From: Chloroflexota bacterium
Lineage (GTDB): Bacteria; Chloroflexota; Anaerolineae; Anaerolineales; Anaerolineaceae
NCBI GenBank assembly: GCA_019136175.1
Contig: JAGVUS010000324.1
Coordinates: 1-18,064, forward strand
Reading direction: 5' to 3'
DNA length: 18,064 bases
Shown: piece after piece, positions 7,220 through 15,118 of the stretch
Layout: every line of letters begins with the position of its first letter
How positions within the stretch are numbered: position 1 is the first letter of the stretch
The notes under the pieces: generated by a model
Database searches by the model: none
What the model was told of the DNA's origin: nothing
The model's input: only the letters and a program-made list of their open reading frames with translations
Made by a program: the position numbers and the translations under genes

Positions 7220-9988
7220 ATGCCAAAAATTACAATTAACGGTCAAGAGATAGAAGTACCCCCAGGAAAAACTGTCCTGGAGGCAGCCCAGTTAGCCGGG
7301 ATTACCATCCCGACCCTGTGCTACCATAAAGACCTTTCGCCATATGGAGGATGCCGCCTTTGCATGGTGGAGGTCCAGGGCGCCCGTCTTCCCATGGCAT
7401 CCTGTACCCTGCCCGCCTCCGAAGGCATGGTGGTTCAAACGGAAACTCCCAAACTGGCAGATTCCCGCCGAACTGTACTGAAACTTCTCCTGTCTGCGTA
7501 TTATGACCGGGGTGATAATGCCAACGATGGTCGGGAAAACGAATTGATCCATTGGGCAAAATTCTACGGTGTTGATATCGAAAAAGCATCGCTCAAAGCC
7601 CCGCGCTATGAAATCAATGCCGATCCGAACCCCTTCATTTACATTGACATGAACAAATGCATCCTCTGCGGAAGATGCGTACGTGCATGTGCAGAGGTGC
7701 AGGGACGATTTGTTTGGGGCATCTCGGAACGAGGCTTTGAATCCAAGGTTGTGGCTGGTCTGGATGAACCCATGCTGGAAGCTAGGTGTGAATCCTGTGG
7801 AGCCTGCGTGGCTTACTGCCCAACCGGTGCACTGGAGAACAAGCTCTCGATTGGCATGGGCAAAGCAGACGAAATTGTCCAAACCATCTGCCCATACTGT
7901 GGTGTTGGATGTACGGTTGATTTGAATGTGAAAGATGGGAAAATCATCCGTGTCACATCCAGCCCGGAAGGTGCAGTCAACGGAATGCGGCTCTGCGTGA
8001 AAGGTCGGTATGGATATGATTTTGTCCACCACGACGAACGCCTGAATAAACCGCTTGTCCGTGAATATCTTTTGAATGGCACTCAACGACCCAAGGGTGC
8101 AGATCGCGGGAAATGGGTTGAGGTTGATTGGGAAACCGCCCTCACCATTACAGCCCGGAAAATCGCAGAACTTCGCGATGCACACGGCGCAGACAGCATC
8201 GGCGTCCTGACATCAGCCAAGTGCACCAACGAAGAAAACTATTTGATGAACAAATTTGCGCGCCAAGTGGTCGGAACAAACAACATAGACCACTGCGCGC
8301 GTCTCTGACACTCCAGCACTGTGGCCGGTCTGGCCACTTCCTTCGGTTCTGGAGCAATGACCAATTCGATGGACGATGTTGCCGAACAGGCAAAGACCAT
8401 CTTCATCATTGGTTCCAACACCACCGAGCAGCATCCTGTATTTGGCACGCGGATTCGCCAGGCGGTGTTACGCCGCGGCGTTAAGCTGATTGTTGCTGAT
8501 CCCCGCCGGATTGATATCACAGAATTTGCAACCCTGCACCTGCGGTTGAAACCCGGCACCGACATTGCCCTGCTGAATGGATTGATGTACATCATCCTTG
8601 AGAAGGGCTACGAAGATAAAGCGTTTATTGAAAGCCGGACAGAGAATTTTGAGGAATTCAAAGCCAATGTCATGCAATACAACCCGGAACTGGTCTCAGA
8701 AATAACCGGCGTTCCGGTGACACAATTGTATGAAGCGGCTGAAATCCTGGGAACCAGCAAACCTGGCGCCATTCTTTGGGCAATGGGCATCACCCAGCAT
8801 GTGGTTGGGGTGCAAAACGTGCGCACCTGTGCCAATCTGCAAATGCTGCTTGGCAATATTGGCATCCCCGGCGGCGGCGTAAATCCCCTGCGCGGTCAAA
8901 ATAACGTCCAGGGTGCCTGCGATATGGGTGGTTTACCCAATGTTTATCCCGCCTATCAGCAGGTAATCAATGAAGACGTCAGGAAAAAATTTGAAACTGC
9001 CTGGGGTGTTCCTCTTTCCCCCAAGGTTGGAATGACAGTGACCGAGATGATCCCTGCAATTGCCGAGGACAAGATCAAGGCACTCTACATCCTGGGTGAA
9101 AACCCAATCATGTCAGACCCGGATACCAACCACATCCGCCATTGTCTGGAACAGCTTGAATTTATGGTGTTGCAGGAAATCTTCCCCACAGAAACCGCTC
9201 CATATGCAGATGTATTGCTGCCAGGTGTCACTTTTGCTGAGAAAACCGGCACCTTCACAAATACGGAACGGCGCGTTCAACTGGTTCGCCAGGCAATCCC
9301 GCCCATTGGTGAAGCCCGTCACGACTGGGAAATCACCCAGGAAATTGCCAGGCGGGTTATGGAATTTGGTCAACGGAAAGCTGACTTGAGTGCCCCCCAA
9401 GCTGCATGGAATTATTCCAGCCCGGCAGAGATCGTGGCTGAAGTAGCTGCCCTTGCTCCCAGCTATGCAGGCATCAGCCTGGAACGGTTGGATCGTGGAG
9501 AAAGACTGCAATGGCCTGTAAAAGGCAACGACCACCCCGGGACCCCCATCCTGCATGTTGGTCAATTTACCAGGGGCAAAGGTCTGTTTGCGGTCACCGA
9601 ACACATCCCGCCAGTGGAGCTTCCCGACAAGGAATATCCCATGCTTCTCAGCACCGGGCGTGTTCTGTATCACTGGCACGGTGGTGAAATGACCCGCCGG
9701 GCGAAAGGTCTGCTGGAAGTCTACAGCCAGTCTTTGATTGAACTCAATCCACAGGATGCGGCTCAGTTGGGCTTGCAGGAAGCCCAGAAAGTGCGCGTTT
9801 CCTCCCGCCGCGGAACCATTGAAGCGGAAGCATGGGTTACCGACCGGGTTCCACCGGGAATGGTATATGCAAACTTCCACTTCCCGGATGTTCCCGCCAA
9901 CTCCTTAACCATTGCAGCGCTTGACCCAATTGCTAAAATTCCTGAATACAAGGTGTGCGCAGTCAAGCTGGAACTGGTTGAGGCATAG
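7220..9988 (+). CDS. fdhF: Selenocysteine formate dehydrogenase catalytic subunit, NuoG-like N-terminus, UGA read as Sec
   Basis: A 922-residue Mo/W-bis-MGD FDH that interconverts formate and CO2. AGGAGG (7210-7215) precedes the ATG at 7220. The frame holds one internal TGA, 8306-8308 (codon 363), in the context CARL-U-HSSTVAGL, which matches the Sec site of E. coli FDH-H (CARV-U-HGPSVAGL); the conserved protein continues in frame to TAG at 9986-9988. Domains: [2Fe-2S] ferredoxin (C34, C45, C48, C62); 2[4Fe-4S] ferredoxin (C147/150/153/157, C190/193/196/200); Mo-cofactor-proximal [4Fe-4S] (C224, C227, C231, C259) with K261; catalytic U363-H364; R558 in NPLRGQNN; C-terminal MPT-binding domain from about 800. 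The His/Cys [4Fe-4S] motif that NuoG-type proteins have between the first two domains is absent (residues about 90-115). No signal peptide, so cytoplasmic. Last gene of the operon. Annotation pipelines would probably split it into 7220-8308 and 8321-9988. Confidence 0.95.
8306..8354 (+). promoter_or_regulatory. Bacterial SECIS element for selenocysteine insertion
   Basis: Directly after the UGA, GTGGCC (8321-8326) pairs perfectly with GGCCAC (8332-8337) around the loop GGTCT (8327-8331). CTCCAG (8311-8316) pairs with CTGGAG (8349-8354) as a lower stem. The GGU of the loop is the seventh codon after UGA, the same register as I recall for the E. coli fdhF SECIS, whose apical loop also contains GGUCU bound by SelB. 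Codons and structure agree, so this is very probably a working element. selA, selB, selC and selD must be elsewhere in the genome. Confidence 0.9.
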
Positions 9989-10004
9989 AAAAACAAACCG
10001 CGAT

Positions 10005-10047
10005 GAGAAACGGGTGCGGTTAAGGTTCACCGCACCCGTTTCTCTTT
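10005..10047 (+). terminator. Rho-independent-type terminator after the formate dehydrogenase operon
   Basis: A 16-bp perfect stem (10005-10020 with 10029-10044) closes an 8-nt loop, TAAGGTTC. It begins 17 bp after the FDH stop codon. The stem is GC-rich towards the loop. Only three T residues follow, so the U tract is weak; termination may rely on stem strength, or the hairpin may protect the 3' end of the transcript. The T residues run into the -35 box of the fdhD promoter. Confidence 0.8.
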
Positions 10048-10074
10048 GACTGGAAACAAAGTCTTTTTTATGTT
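10046..10074 (+). promoter_or_regulatory. Candidate sigma70-like promoter of fdhD
   Basis: TTGACT (10046-10051), a 17-bp spacer and TATGTT (10069-10074) match consensus at 5/6 and 4/6 positions. The start of transcription would fall near 10081. That is inside or just after the first ATG (10078) and only about six bases before the in-frame ATG at 10087, implying a very short or absent leader. The -35 box uses the tail of the preceding terminator. Confidence 0.55.
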
Positions 10075-10077
10075 TTA

Positions 10078-10863
10078 ATGGGCGTTATGACAGAGATTGT
10101 TGTGCCATACCAGTTTACCCAGGTGACCCCGGATGGATGCGAATCCATTCAAACCAACATTGCTGTGGAATATCCGGTTTCACTGACTGTGAATGGGGAA
10201 ATTTGGTTAACTTTTCAATGTACCCCCCAGTTCCTGGAAGCGTTGGCAGTCGGGTTTCTTTATAATGAGGGGTTCATTTTCAGCCTGGATGAAGTTGCCA
10301 ATATTCATGTGTGTGACAGCAAGGATAATGTCGACATCTGGTTAAACCATTCGGTCAAAAAACCACTTTCATGGAAACGCACATCCGGATGTCATGGTGG
10401 TACAACTTCCATGGACCTGGACCGCGATAATTTCCAACCCATCACACACCCTGCGCCATCCTCCCCACAACAAATTTTTAGTTTGGTGGACGAGTTTCTG
10501 ACCAAACAGCCTCCCCATTCCGAATCCGGCGGGGTTCACACCTCTGCTCTGGCAGATCATGGACACATCCATTTATTACTTCATGATATCGGTCGGCATA
10601 ACTCATTTGATAAAATTGCCGGTTTTATCTTGCTGGAAAAGATTCGCCTTGAGAACCCCGCCATCCTGACGTCCGGCCGCGCCAGCTCGGACATGCTTCA
10701 AAAGACAATCCGGATGCAAATTCCCTATCTGATCACCATGCGTTCCACCAGCCGGACAGGGATTGAACTGGCGGAAGAGTGGGGTATCACACTCATCAGC
10801 GGAGCACGGAGAGGGCGGTTTACCATTCTTGCACATCCAGAACGGATTGACCTTTCGGATTAA
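10078..10863 (+). CDS. fdhD: Formate dehydrogenase accessory sulfurtransferase FdhD
   Basis: FdhD takes sulfur from a cysteine desulfurase (IscS in E. coli) and passes it to the bis-MGD cofactor, giving the Mo=S ligand FDH needs. The protein is 261 residues from the ATG at 10078, or 258 from the ATG at 10087. No clear ribosome-binding site precedes either. The candidate promoter puts the transcript start between the two, so 10087 may be the real start. Family motifs are GFLYNEGFI (about 59-67), GGVHTSALA, DIGRHNSFDKIAG and TSGRASSDMLQK. The active-site loop reads SGCHGG with C105; the E. coli CxxC pair is reduced to one Cys here. It lies directly after the FDH operon, its expected client, but behind a terminator and so probably separately controlled. 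Confidence 0.93.
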   Translation: MGVMTEIVVPYQFTQVTPDGCESIQTNIAVEYPVSLTVNGEIWLTFQCTPQFLEALAVGFLYNEGFIFSLDEVANIHVCDSKDNVDIWLNHSVKKPLSWKRTSGCHGGTTSMDLDRDNFQPITHPAPSSPQQIFSLVDEFLTKQPPHSESGGVHTSALADHGHIHLLLHDIGRHNSFDKIAGFILLEKIRLENPAILTSGRASSDMLQKTIRMQIPYLITMRSTSRTGIELAEEWGITLISGARRGRFTILAHPERIDLSD

Positions 10864-10873
10864 ATATACAAAT

Positions 10874-10891
10874 ATGAGATGACAATCTCAT
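10874..10891. promoter_or_regulatory. Perfect 7-bp inverted repeat between fdhD and the cyclic-nucleotide-binding-domain gene
   Basis: ATGAGAT (10874-10880), four bases, then ATCTCAT (10885-10891). Read as TGAGA-N6-TCTCA it has the geometry of a CRP-family operator (TGTGA-N6-TCACA). It could instead be a small hairpin at the end of fdhD, but no T run follows. The rest of the 114-bp gap (10864-10977) shows no convincing promoter or gene. Confidence 0.4.
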
Positions 10892-10977
10892 TATACGTCA
10901 ATGATGAATGACACTTATAGCGCCCTGTCTTCAATGATACAAAAAGAACATACAGCATTGCATTCAACGGCGAACAA

Positions 10978-11484
10978 ATGAACGGAATTCCCACCACGAA
11001 GGAAGAACTCCTTCAAGCCTACCAAAGCATCCCCTGGTTCTTTGACCTCAAACCCAAGCAAATGGAACGCCTGGTTTCCATTTCCCACCTGAGGTTGATA
11101 CCGGTTGGGGATAGTTTGTTTGGCGAAGGTGACCGCGCCGATTGCGTCCATATTGTGCTGGATGGTCAATTCCAGGTGGAAATGTACATCCCCACCCAGG
11201 GGCAGTTCAATGTATTCATTGCTGAAACATTGGATGTGCTTGGTTGGTCATCCCTGACACCGGTTGTACGGCAAAGAATTGCCACCGTCCGGGCAATCGT
11301 CCCCTCCCGCGTCATTTCACTGGATGGCGAACCCCTGCGTAAACTTTGCGATGAAGACCACGATATTGGATATGTAGTCATGCGCCGGATTGCCAATGTG
11401 GTTGCCAGCCATTTCCTCATCACCCGTCTCCAGTTGATGAATCAGATCATCGAGCAATCCAAAGAAACTGCCAATCACACCTGA
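10978..11484 (+). CDS. Cyclic-nucleotide-binding (Crp-type sensor) domain protein without HTH
   Basis: A 168-residue protein. Residues about 18-135 fit a cNMP-binding beta-roll: FFDLKPKQMERLVSIS at the start, then GDSLFGEGDRADCVHIVLDGQFQV, typical of the glycine-rich turns of Crp/Fnr sensors. A long C-helix follows (about 130-160), and then the protein stops where Crp/Fnr proteins carry their winged helix. It therefore looks like a sensor module alone, possibly acting through a partner protein. The phosphate-binding cassette is not clearly conserved, so the ligand may not be a cyclic nucleotide. No cluster of Cys residues for an FNR-like Fe-S centre is present. No in-frame start codon lies upstream before a stop at 10918-10920; the ATG at 10978 has no good ribosome-binding site. 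It sits between fdhD and the hyp operon, suggesting a link to formate/H2 metabolism. Confidence 0.8.
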   Translation: MNGIPTTKEELLQAYQSIPWFFDLKPKQMERLVSISHLRLIPVGDSLFGEGDRADCVHIVLDGQFQVEMYIPTQGQFNVFIAETLDVLGWSSLTPVVRQRIATVRAIVPSRVISLDGEPLRKLCDEDHDIGYVVMRRIANVVASHFLITRLQLMNQIIEQSKETANHT

Positions 11485-11519
11485 TTCTGGATCCAGTCCA
11501 AATCGGATTATTCAGGTAG

Positions 11520-11525
11520 TATAAT
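11520..11525 (+). promoter_or_regulatory. Consensus -10 box of the hyp operon, at leaderless distance
   Basis: TATAAT matches the -10 consensus completely. It ends seven bases before the hypA ATG (11533), so transcription would begin at or beside the A of the start codon. No good -35 box is visible at 16-18 bp. No Shine-Dalgarno sequence lies at a normal distance, which fits a leaderless transcript. Confidence 0.55.
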
Positions 11526-11532
11526 CAAAATC

Positions 11533-11880
11533 ATGCACGAAATGGTCGTAACAGAAAATATTCTGAACATTGCTACGCGCCACGCCCTTCACGCTGGGGC
11601 AAAACGCGTGACCGATATTCACATTACAATTGGTCAGCTTTCAAGCATTGTGGATGATTCTGTCCAGTTTTATTGGGACATGATTAGTGAAAACACCATT
11701 TGCCAGGGAGCAACATTGCATTTCTCCCGGATCCCGGCGACAATGGTTTGCTTGGAATGTGGTAATGAATATAAGTTAAATGAAGACGGATTGCGTCCCT
11801 GCCCATCGTGCAGCAGCTTTCACCTCAAGCCGAAAACCGGGGAGGAATTCTTCCTGGATAGCATAGAAATCGTAAAATAG
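11533..11880 (+). CDS. hypA: Hydrogenase nickel-insertion protein HypA
   Basis: HypA binds Ni2+ through its N-terminal MHE motif (His2, Glu3) and works with HypB to load nickel into the [NiFe]-hydrogenase large subunit. The 115-residue protein starts MHEMVVTENI and has the structural zinc site C73-x2-C76 and C90-x2-C93 (CLEC, CPSC), so all expected ligands and the usual length are present. It is the first gene of the hyp cluster, with hypB 13 bp downstream. There is no normal ribosome-binding site; the -10 box sits just upstream, suggesting leaderless translation. Confidence 0.95.
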   Translation: MHEMVVTENILNIATRHALHAGAKRVTDIHITIGQLSSIVDDSVQFYWDMISENTICQGATLHFSRIPATMVCLECGNEYKLNEDGLRPCPSCSSFHLKPKTGEEFFLDSIEIVK

Positions 11881-11893
11881 TCAAGGAGAGAAG

Positions 11894-12556
11894 ATGCGGG
11901 TTCAAGTTGTTGAAAAAATCCTGAATGCAAATGACCAGGTTGCCGGGTTGAACCGGGTTAAGCTGGATGAAAAACGTATTTTTTCCATAAACCTAATGGC
12001 TTCACCAGGATCCGGTAAAACCAGCCTGATCCTCCAGACGATTCAAGGATTGAATACCAGGATGCAGATCGGTGTGATCGAAGGTGATACAGCTCCGGTC
12101 ACAATCGATGCTGATAAAATCCTTGCTGCCGGAATGCCCGCCGTCCAGGTGAATACCGGTGGAGAATGTCATCTGGATGCGGTCATGATTGACCGTGCAC
12201 TAAATGCCCTCCCCCTGGTGAATCTTGACCTGGTGATCGTCGAAAATGTTGGTAACTTAATTTGCCCGGCAGCCTTCAATCTTGGCACGCATGCCAATGT
12301 CCTGATTGCCAGTGTTCCCGAAGGGGATGACAAGCCGTATAAATATCCAAACATCTACCGCGGCCTGGATGTGTTGATCATCAACAAAATCGATCTATTG
12401 CCTTATGTTTCATTTAACATGGAATATTTCCAACAGGGAGTGGAACTGTTGAATCCCGGATTGGTCACCTTCCCCGTCTCCTGTAAAACAGGTGAGGGTA
12501 TTGAGAAATGGATTGACTGGCTCCAGCTCCGCGTGAACCAACAGAAAGCTGGATGA
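11894..12556 (+). CDS. hypB: Hydrogenase nickel-incorporation GTPase HypB
   Basis: A SIMIBI-class GTPase that drives nickel delivery with HypA. The 220-residue protein has a P-loop ASPGSGKT (36-43), EGD (63-65), the metal-binding switch segment NTGGECHLDA with C92 and H93, VENVGNLICPA with C124, and the base-recognition motif NKID (164-167). It lacks the N-terminal CxxCGC motif and His-rich stretch of some HypB proteins; short forms like this are common. AAGGAG (11883-11888) precedes the ATG. Its TGA overlaps the hypF ATG in an ATGA, implying translational coupling. Confidence 0.95.
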   Translation: MRVQVVEKILNANDQVAGLNRVKLDEKRIFSINLMASPGSGKTSLILQTIQGLNTRMQIGVIEGDTAPVTIDADKILAAGMPAVQVNTGGECHLDAVMIDRALNALPLVNLDLVIVENVGNLICPAAFNLGTHANVLIASVPEGDDKPYKYPNIYRGLDVLIINKIDLLPYVSFNMEYFQQGVELLNPGLVTFPVSCKTGEGIEKWIDWLQLRVNQQKAG

Positions 12557-14850
12557 ACCCAATTTCGGAAACCGTACGGGTGGAAGTAACTGGCATTGTT
12601 CAGGGTGTCGGTTTTCGTCCGTTTGTTTATAACCTTGCCATCCAACTTTCCCTCACAGGTTGGGTGCGGAACACTTCCGCCGGAGTGGAAATGGAGCTAA
12701 ATGGGGATCGACAAAACATTTCACAATTCCTTGAAAGATTAACCAATCAACTGCCCCCGCTTGCCCGGATCGACACCATCCATACAGAAACCATCCCCTC
12801 CAATGGATCTGTAACATTTGAAATCCTCTCCAGCCAGCCTCAGCCTGGACAGTTTCTGCCCATCTCGCCCGATGTTGCCATTTGTCTGGATTGTCAGCAG
12901 GAATTGTTTGATCCCCAAAACCGCAGATTTCATTATCCATTTATCAACTGCACCAATTGTGGACCGCGTTACACTATTATTAGAGACATCCCTTATGATC
13001 GTCCCAATACTACCATGGCAGGGTTTGATCTCTGCCCGGACTGCTTAAGCGAGTATCAAGATCCACGGGATCGCCGTTTCCATGCCCAGCCGGTTGCCTG
13101 TCCAGTTTGTGGACCGTATCTCACCTTTGTGGTCAATGGGGAACCAATCGCAACCCATGAAGAAGCTTTGCAAACCGCCCGCCAATGGCTACGGCAGGGT
13201 AAGATTCTTGCCATCAAAGGATTGGGCGGATATCACCTGGCATGCGACGCTACCAACCCACCGGTTGTTGCCGAATTACGCAGACGAAAAAAACGCAGCG
13301 ATAAACCCTTTGCCTTGATGTGCTTTGATCAGCAAAGATTGAAAAAACATGCAGTGTGTTCCCGTGAGGAGTGGAAGCTCCTGACATCTCCAGCTTGCCC
13401 CATTGTTTTAATGAGCAGGGACAAAAAATCACCAGTCGCCCGGGAAGCTGCTCCCAACCAGAATACACTTGGGATCATGCTTCCATACACCCCGCTACAC
13501 CTGTTGCTGCTGGAACCCGAACCGGATTATCCGGAAATCCTTGTCATGACCAGTGGAAACCTGTCGGATGAACCAATCGCATACCGGGATGAGGATGCGC
13601 TGGAAAGATTGTCACCCCTTGCAGATGGTTTTCTGATCCACAACCGCCCCATCCACATGCGCGTGGATGATTCGGTTGTCAGAATCTTTCAATCAAAACC
13701 CTTCCCAATTCGGCGGTCGCGTGGGTATGCCCCGGATCCAATTCCCCTTCCGGTTCATATTCCTTCCGTATTGGCAGTGGGGGCTGAATTAAAAAATGTT
13801 TTTTGCCTGACGCGTGACCGGTATGCATTCCTCAGTCATCACATTGGTGACATGGAAAATTACGAAACGTTTTCTTCCTTCGAGGAAGGCATTTCCCACC
13901 TCAAACATTTATTTCGGATTCACCCGGAACGAATTGCCTGTGACCTGCATCCCGACTACCTGGCTACAAAATACGCCATCCAGCAATCCCGGGAAACCAA
14001 CCTCCCTTTGATTAAAATTCAGCACCACCACGCCCACCTTGCCAGTTGTCTTGCTGACAACCACTGGAACAGCAAGGAACCTGTCATTGGTTTATCCCTC
14101 GATGGGACTGGGATGGGTACGGATGGAGCCATATGGGGTGGCGAAATATTATTGGGTAGTTACAGGAACTTCCAACGCCTGTTTCACTTGAAATATGCGC
14201 CTCTTGCCGGGGGAGATATCTCCATCCGAAAGCCCGCAAGAATGGCACTGGCTCACTTGTGGGCATCAGGCTTGGATTGGGAGCCTGACCTGCCGCCTGT
14301 TCAGGCACTATGTTACGAGGAGAGGCTGGCATTGAGGTCATCCCTGGAACACCAGTTGAATACAATTCCCACCTCCTCCATGGGAAGGCTGTTTGACGCC
14401 GCAGCCGCGCTGATCGGGCTTCGTTTCGAATCAAATTATGAGGGTCAGGCAGCCATCGAACTGGAAGCAGTTGCAGATTTGGAAGAGAACAAATCCTACG
14501 CAATTGAAATCAATCATCAAGAGATTGACCCGGCAATGCTCTGGAATGCCATCATTCGGGATTGGCGTGAAGGTGTGGCAGTTCCCATCCTTGCAGCAAG
14601 GTTTCACAACAGTATTGCCCATTTTCTCCTTGAGTGTTGTAATACCATCTACAGGGATCACTCGATTAAAACTGTTGCGCTCAGCGGAGGAGTCTGGCAG
14701 AATCAGTATTTGTTGGAGAAAACCAAGAGCCAGTTGGAGCAAAATGGTTTTCGGGTCCTGATTCACCACCAGGTTCCCGCCAATGATGGCGGCATCGCCC
14801 TTGGGCAGGCTGTAATTGCTGGCTCTGTGGAATTATCGGTTCAATTATGA
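12553..14850 (+). CDS. hypF: Carbamoyltransferase HypF
   Basis: HypF turns carbamoyl phosphate into a carbamoyl-adenylate and transfers the carbamoyl group to the C-terminal Cys of HypE, the source of the CN ligands of the [NiFe] centre. The 765-residue length is normal. Domains in order: acylphosphatase (about 7-95, VQGVGFRPF at 16-24); two zinc fingers (C111, C114, C133, C136 and C161, C164, C183, C186); YrdC/Sua5-like domain (about 200-385, IKGLGGYHLACDA); Kae1-like domain with HHHAH (491-495), GLSLDGTGMGTDG and ALSGGVWQN. Starts within the hypB stop codon (ATGA) and is followed by hypC after 13 bp. Confidence 0.96.
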   Translation: MNPISETVRVEVTGIVQGVGFRPFVYNLAIQLSLTGWVRNTSAGVEMELNGDRQNISQFLERLTNQLPPLARIDTIHTETIPSNGSVTFEILSSQPQPGQFLPISPDVAICLDCQQELFDPQNRRFHYPFINCTNCGPRYTIIRDIPYDRPNTTMAGFDLCPDCLSEYQDPRDRRFHAQPVACPVCGPYLTFVVNGEPIATHEEALQTARQWLRQGKILAIKGLGGYHLACDATNPPVVAELRRRKKRSDKPFALMCFDQQRLKKHAVCSREEWKLLTSPACPIVLMSRDKKSPVAREAAPNQNTLGIMLPYTPLHLLLLEPEPDYPEILVMTSGNLSDEPIAYRDEDALERLSPLADGFLIHNRPIHMRVDDSVVRIFQSKPFPIRRSRGYAPDPIPLPVHIPSVLAVGAELKNVFCLTRDRYAFLSHHIGDMENYETFSSFEEGISHLKHLFRIHPERIACDLHPDYLATKYAIQQSRETNLPLIKIQHHHAHLASCLADNHWNSKEPVIGLSLDGTGMGTDGAIWGGEILLGSYRNFQRLFHLKYAPLAGGDISIRKPARMALAHLWASGLDWEPDLPPVQALCYEERLALRSSLEHQLNTIPTSSMGRLFDAAAALIGLRFESNYEGQAAIELEAVADLEENKSYAIEINHQEIDPAMLWNAIIRDWREGVAVPILAARFHNSIAHFLLECCNTIYRDHSIKTVALSGGVWQNQYLLEKTKSQLEQNGFRVLIHHQVPANDGGIALGQAVIAGSVELSVQL

Positions 14851-14863
14851 AAGGAAGCAAACA

Positions 14864-15118
14864 ATGTGCCTAGGTATTCCCGGTAAAATCATTGAATTGT
14901 ATGATCAGAATGGTTTTTTGATGGGAAAAGTGGATTTTGGCGGAGTTCTTCGGGAATGTTGTTTCGTTGGGCTGCCCAATGCCCAGGTGGGACAGTATGC
15001 AGTCATTCATGCTGGTTTTGCATTAAATATTCTCAGTGAAGAAGAAGCCAGGATAACCATCGATGCCCTGCAGGAAATCTCCGACCTGGCTTCGGATTTA
15101 GATGCGGAGAAAGAATGA
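14864..15118 (+). CDS. hypC: Hydrogenase maturation chaperone HypC
   Basis: A small (84-residue) chaperone that binds HypD to build the Fe(CN)2CO unit and carries it to the hydrogenase large-subunit precursor. It begins MCLGIPGKI, with the essential Cys2 exposed after removal of Met1. The frame is open upstream to 14816, but the conserved N-terminus fixes the start at the ATG at 14864, with AAGGAAG (14851-14857) upstream. Its TGA overlaps the hypD ATG (ATGA at 15115-15118). A single hypC/hybG-type gene is seen here. Confidence 0.95.
   Translation: MCLGIPGKIIELYDQNGFLMGKVDFGGVLRECCFVGLPNAQVGQYAVIHAGFALNILSEEEARITIDALQEISDLASDLDAEKE

Noticed and set aside
7292..8185. Long minus-strand open frame (297 codons) inside the FDH gene
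   Set aside because: It is a shadow of the conserved FDH coding sequence; similar minus-strand frames at 9113-9880 and 17091-17747 were rejected for the same reason.
8321..9988. A separate molybdopterin oxidoreductase gene starting at GTG 8321
   Set aside because: It is the in-frame continuation of the FDH gene past the Sec UGA; the would-be start lies inside the SECIS stem and has no ribosome-binding site.
11480..11516. Palindrome CTGGATCCAG and flanking CCTGA/TCAGG as a terminator after the cyclic-nucleotide-binding-domain gene
   Set aside because: The palindrome leaves no loop, the outer arms pair over only five bases, and there is no T run.
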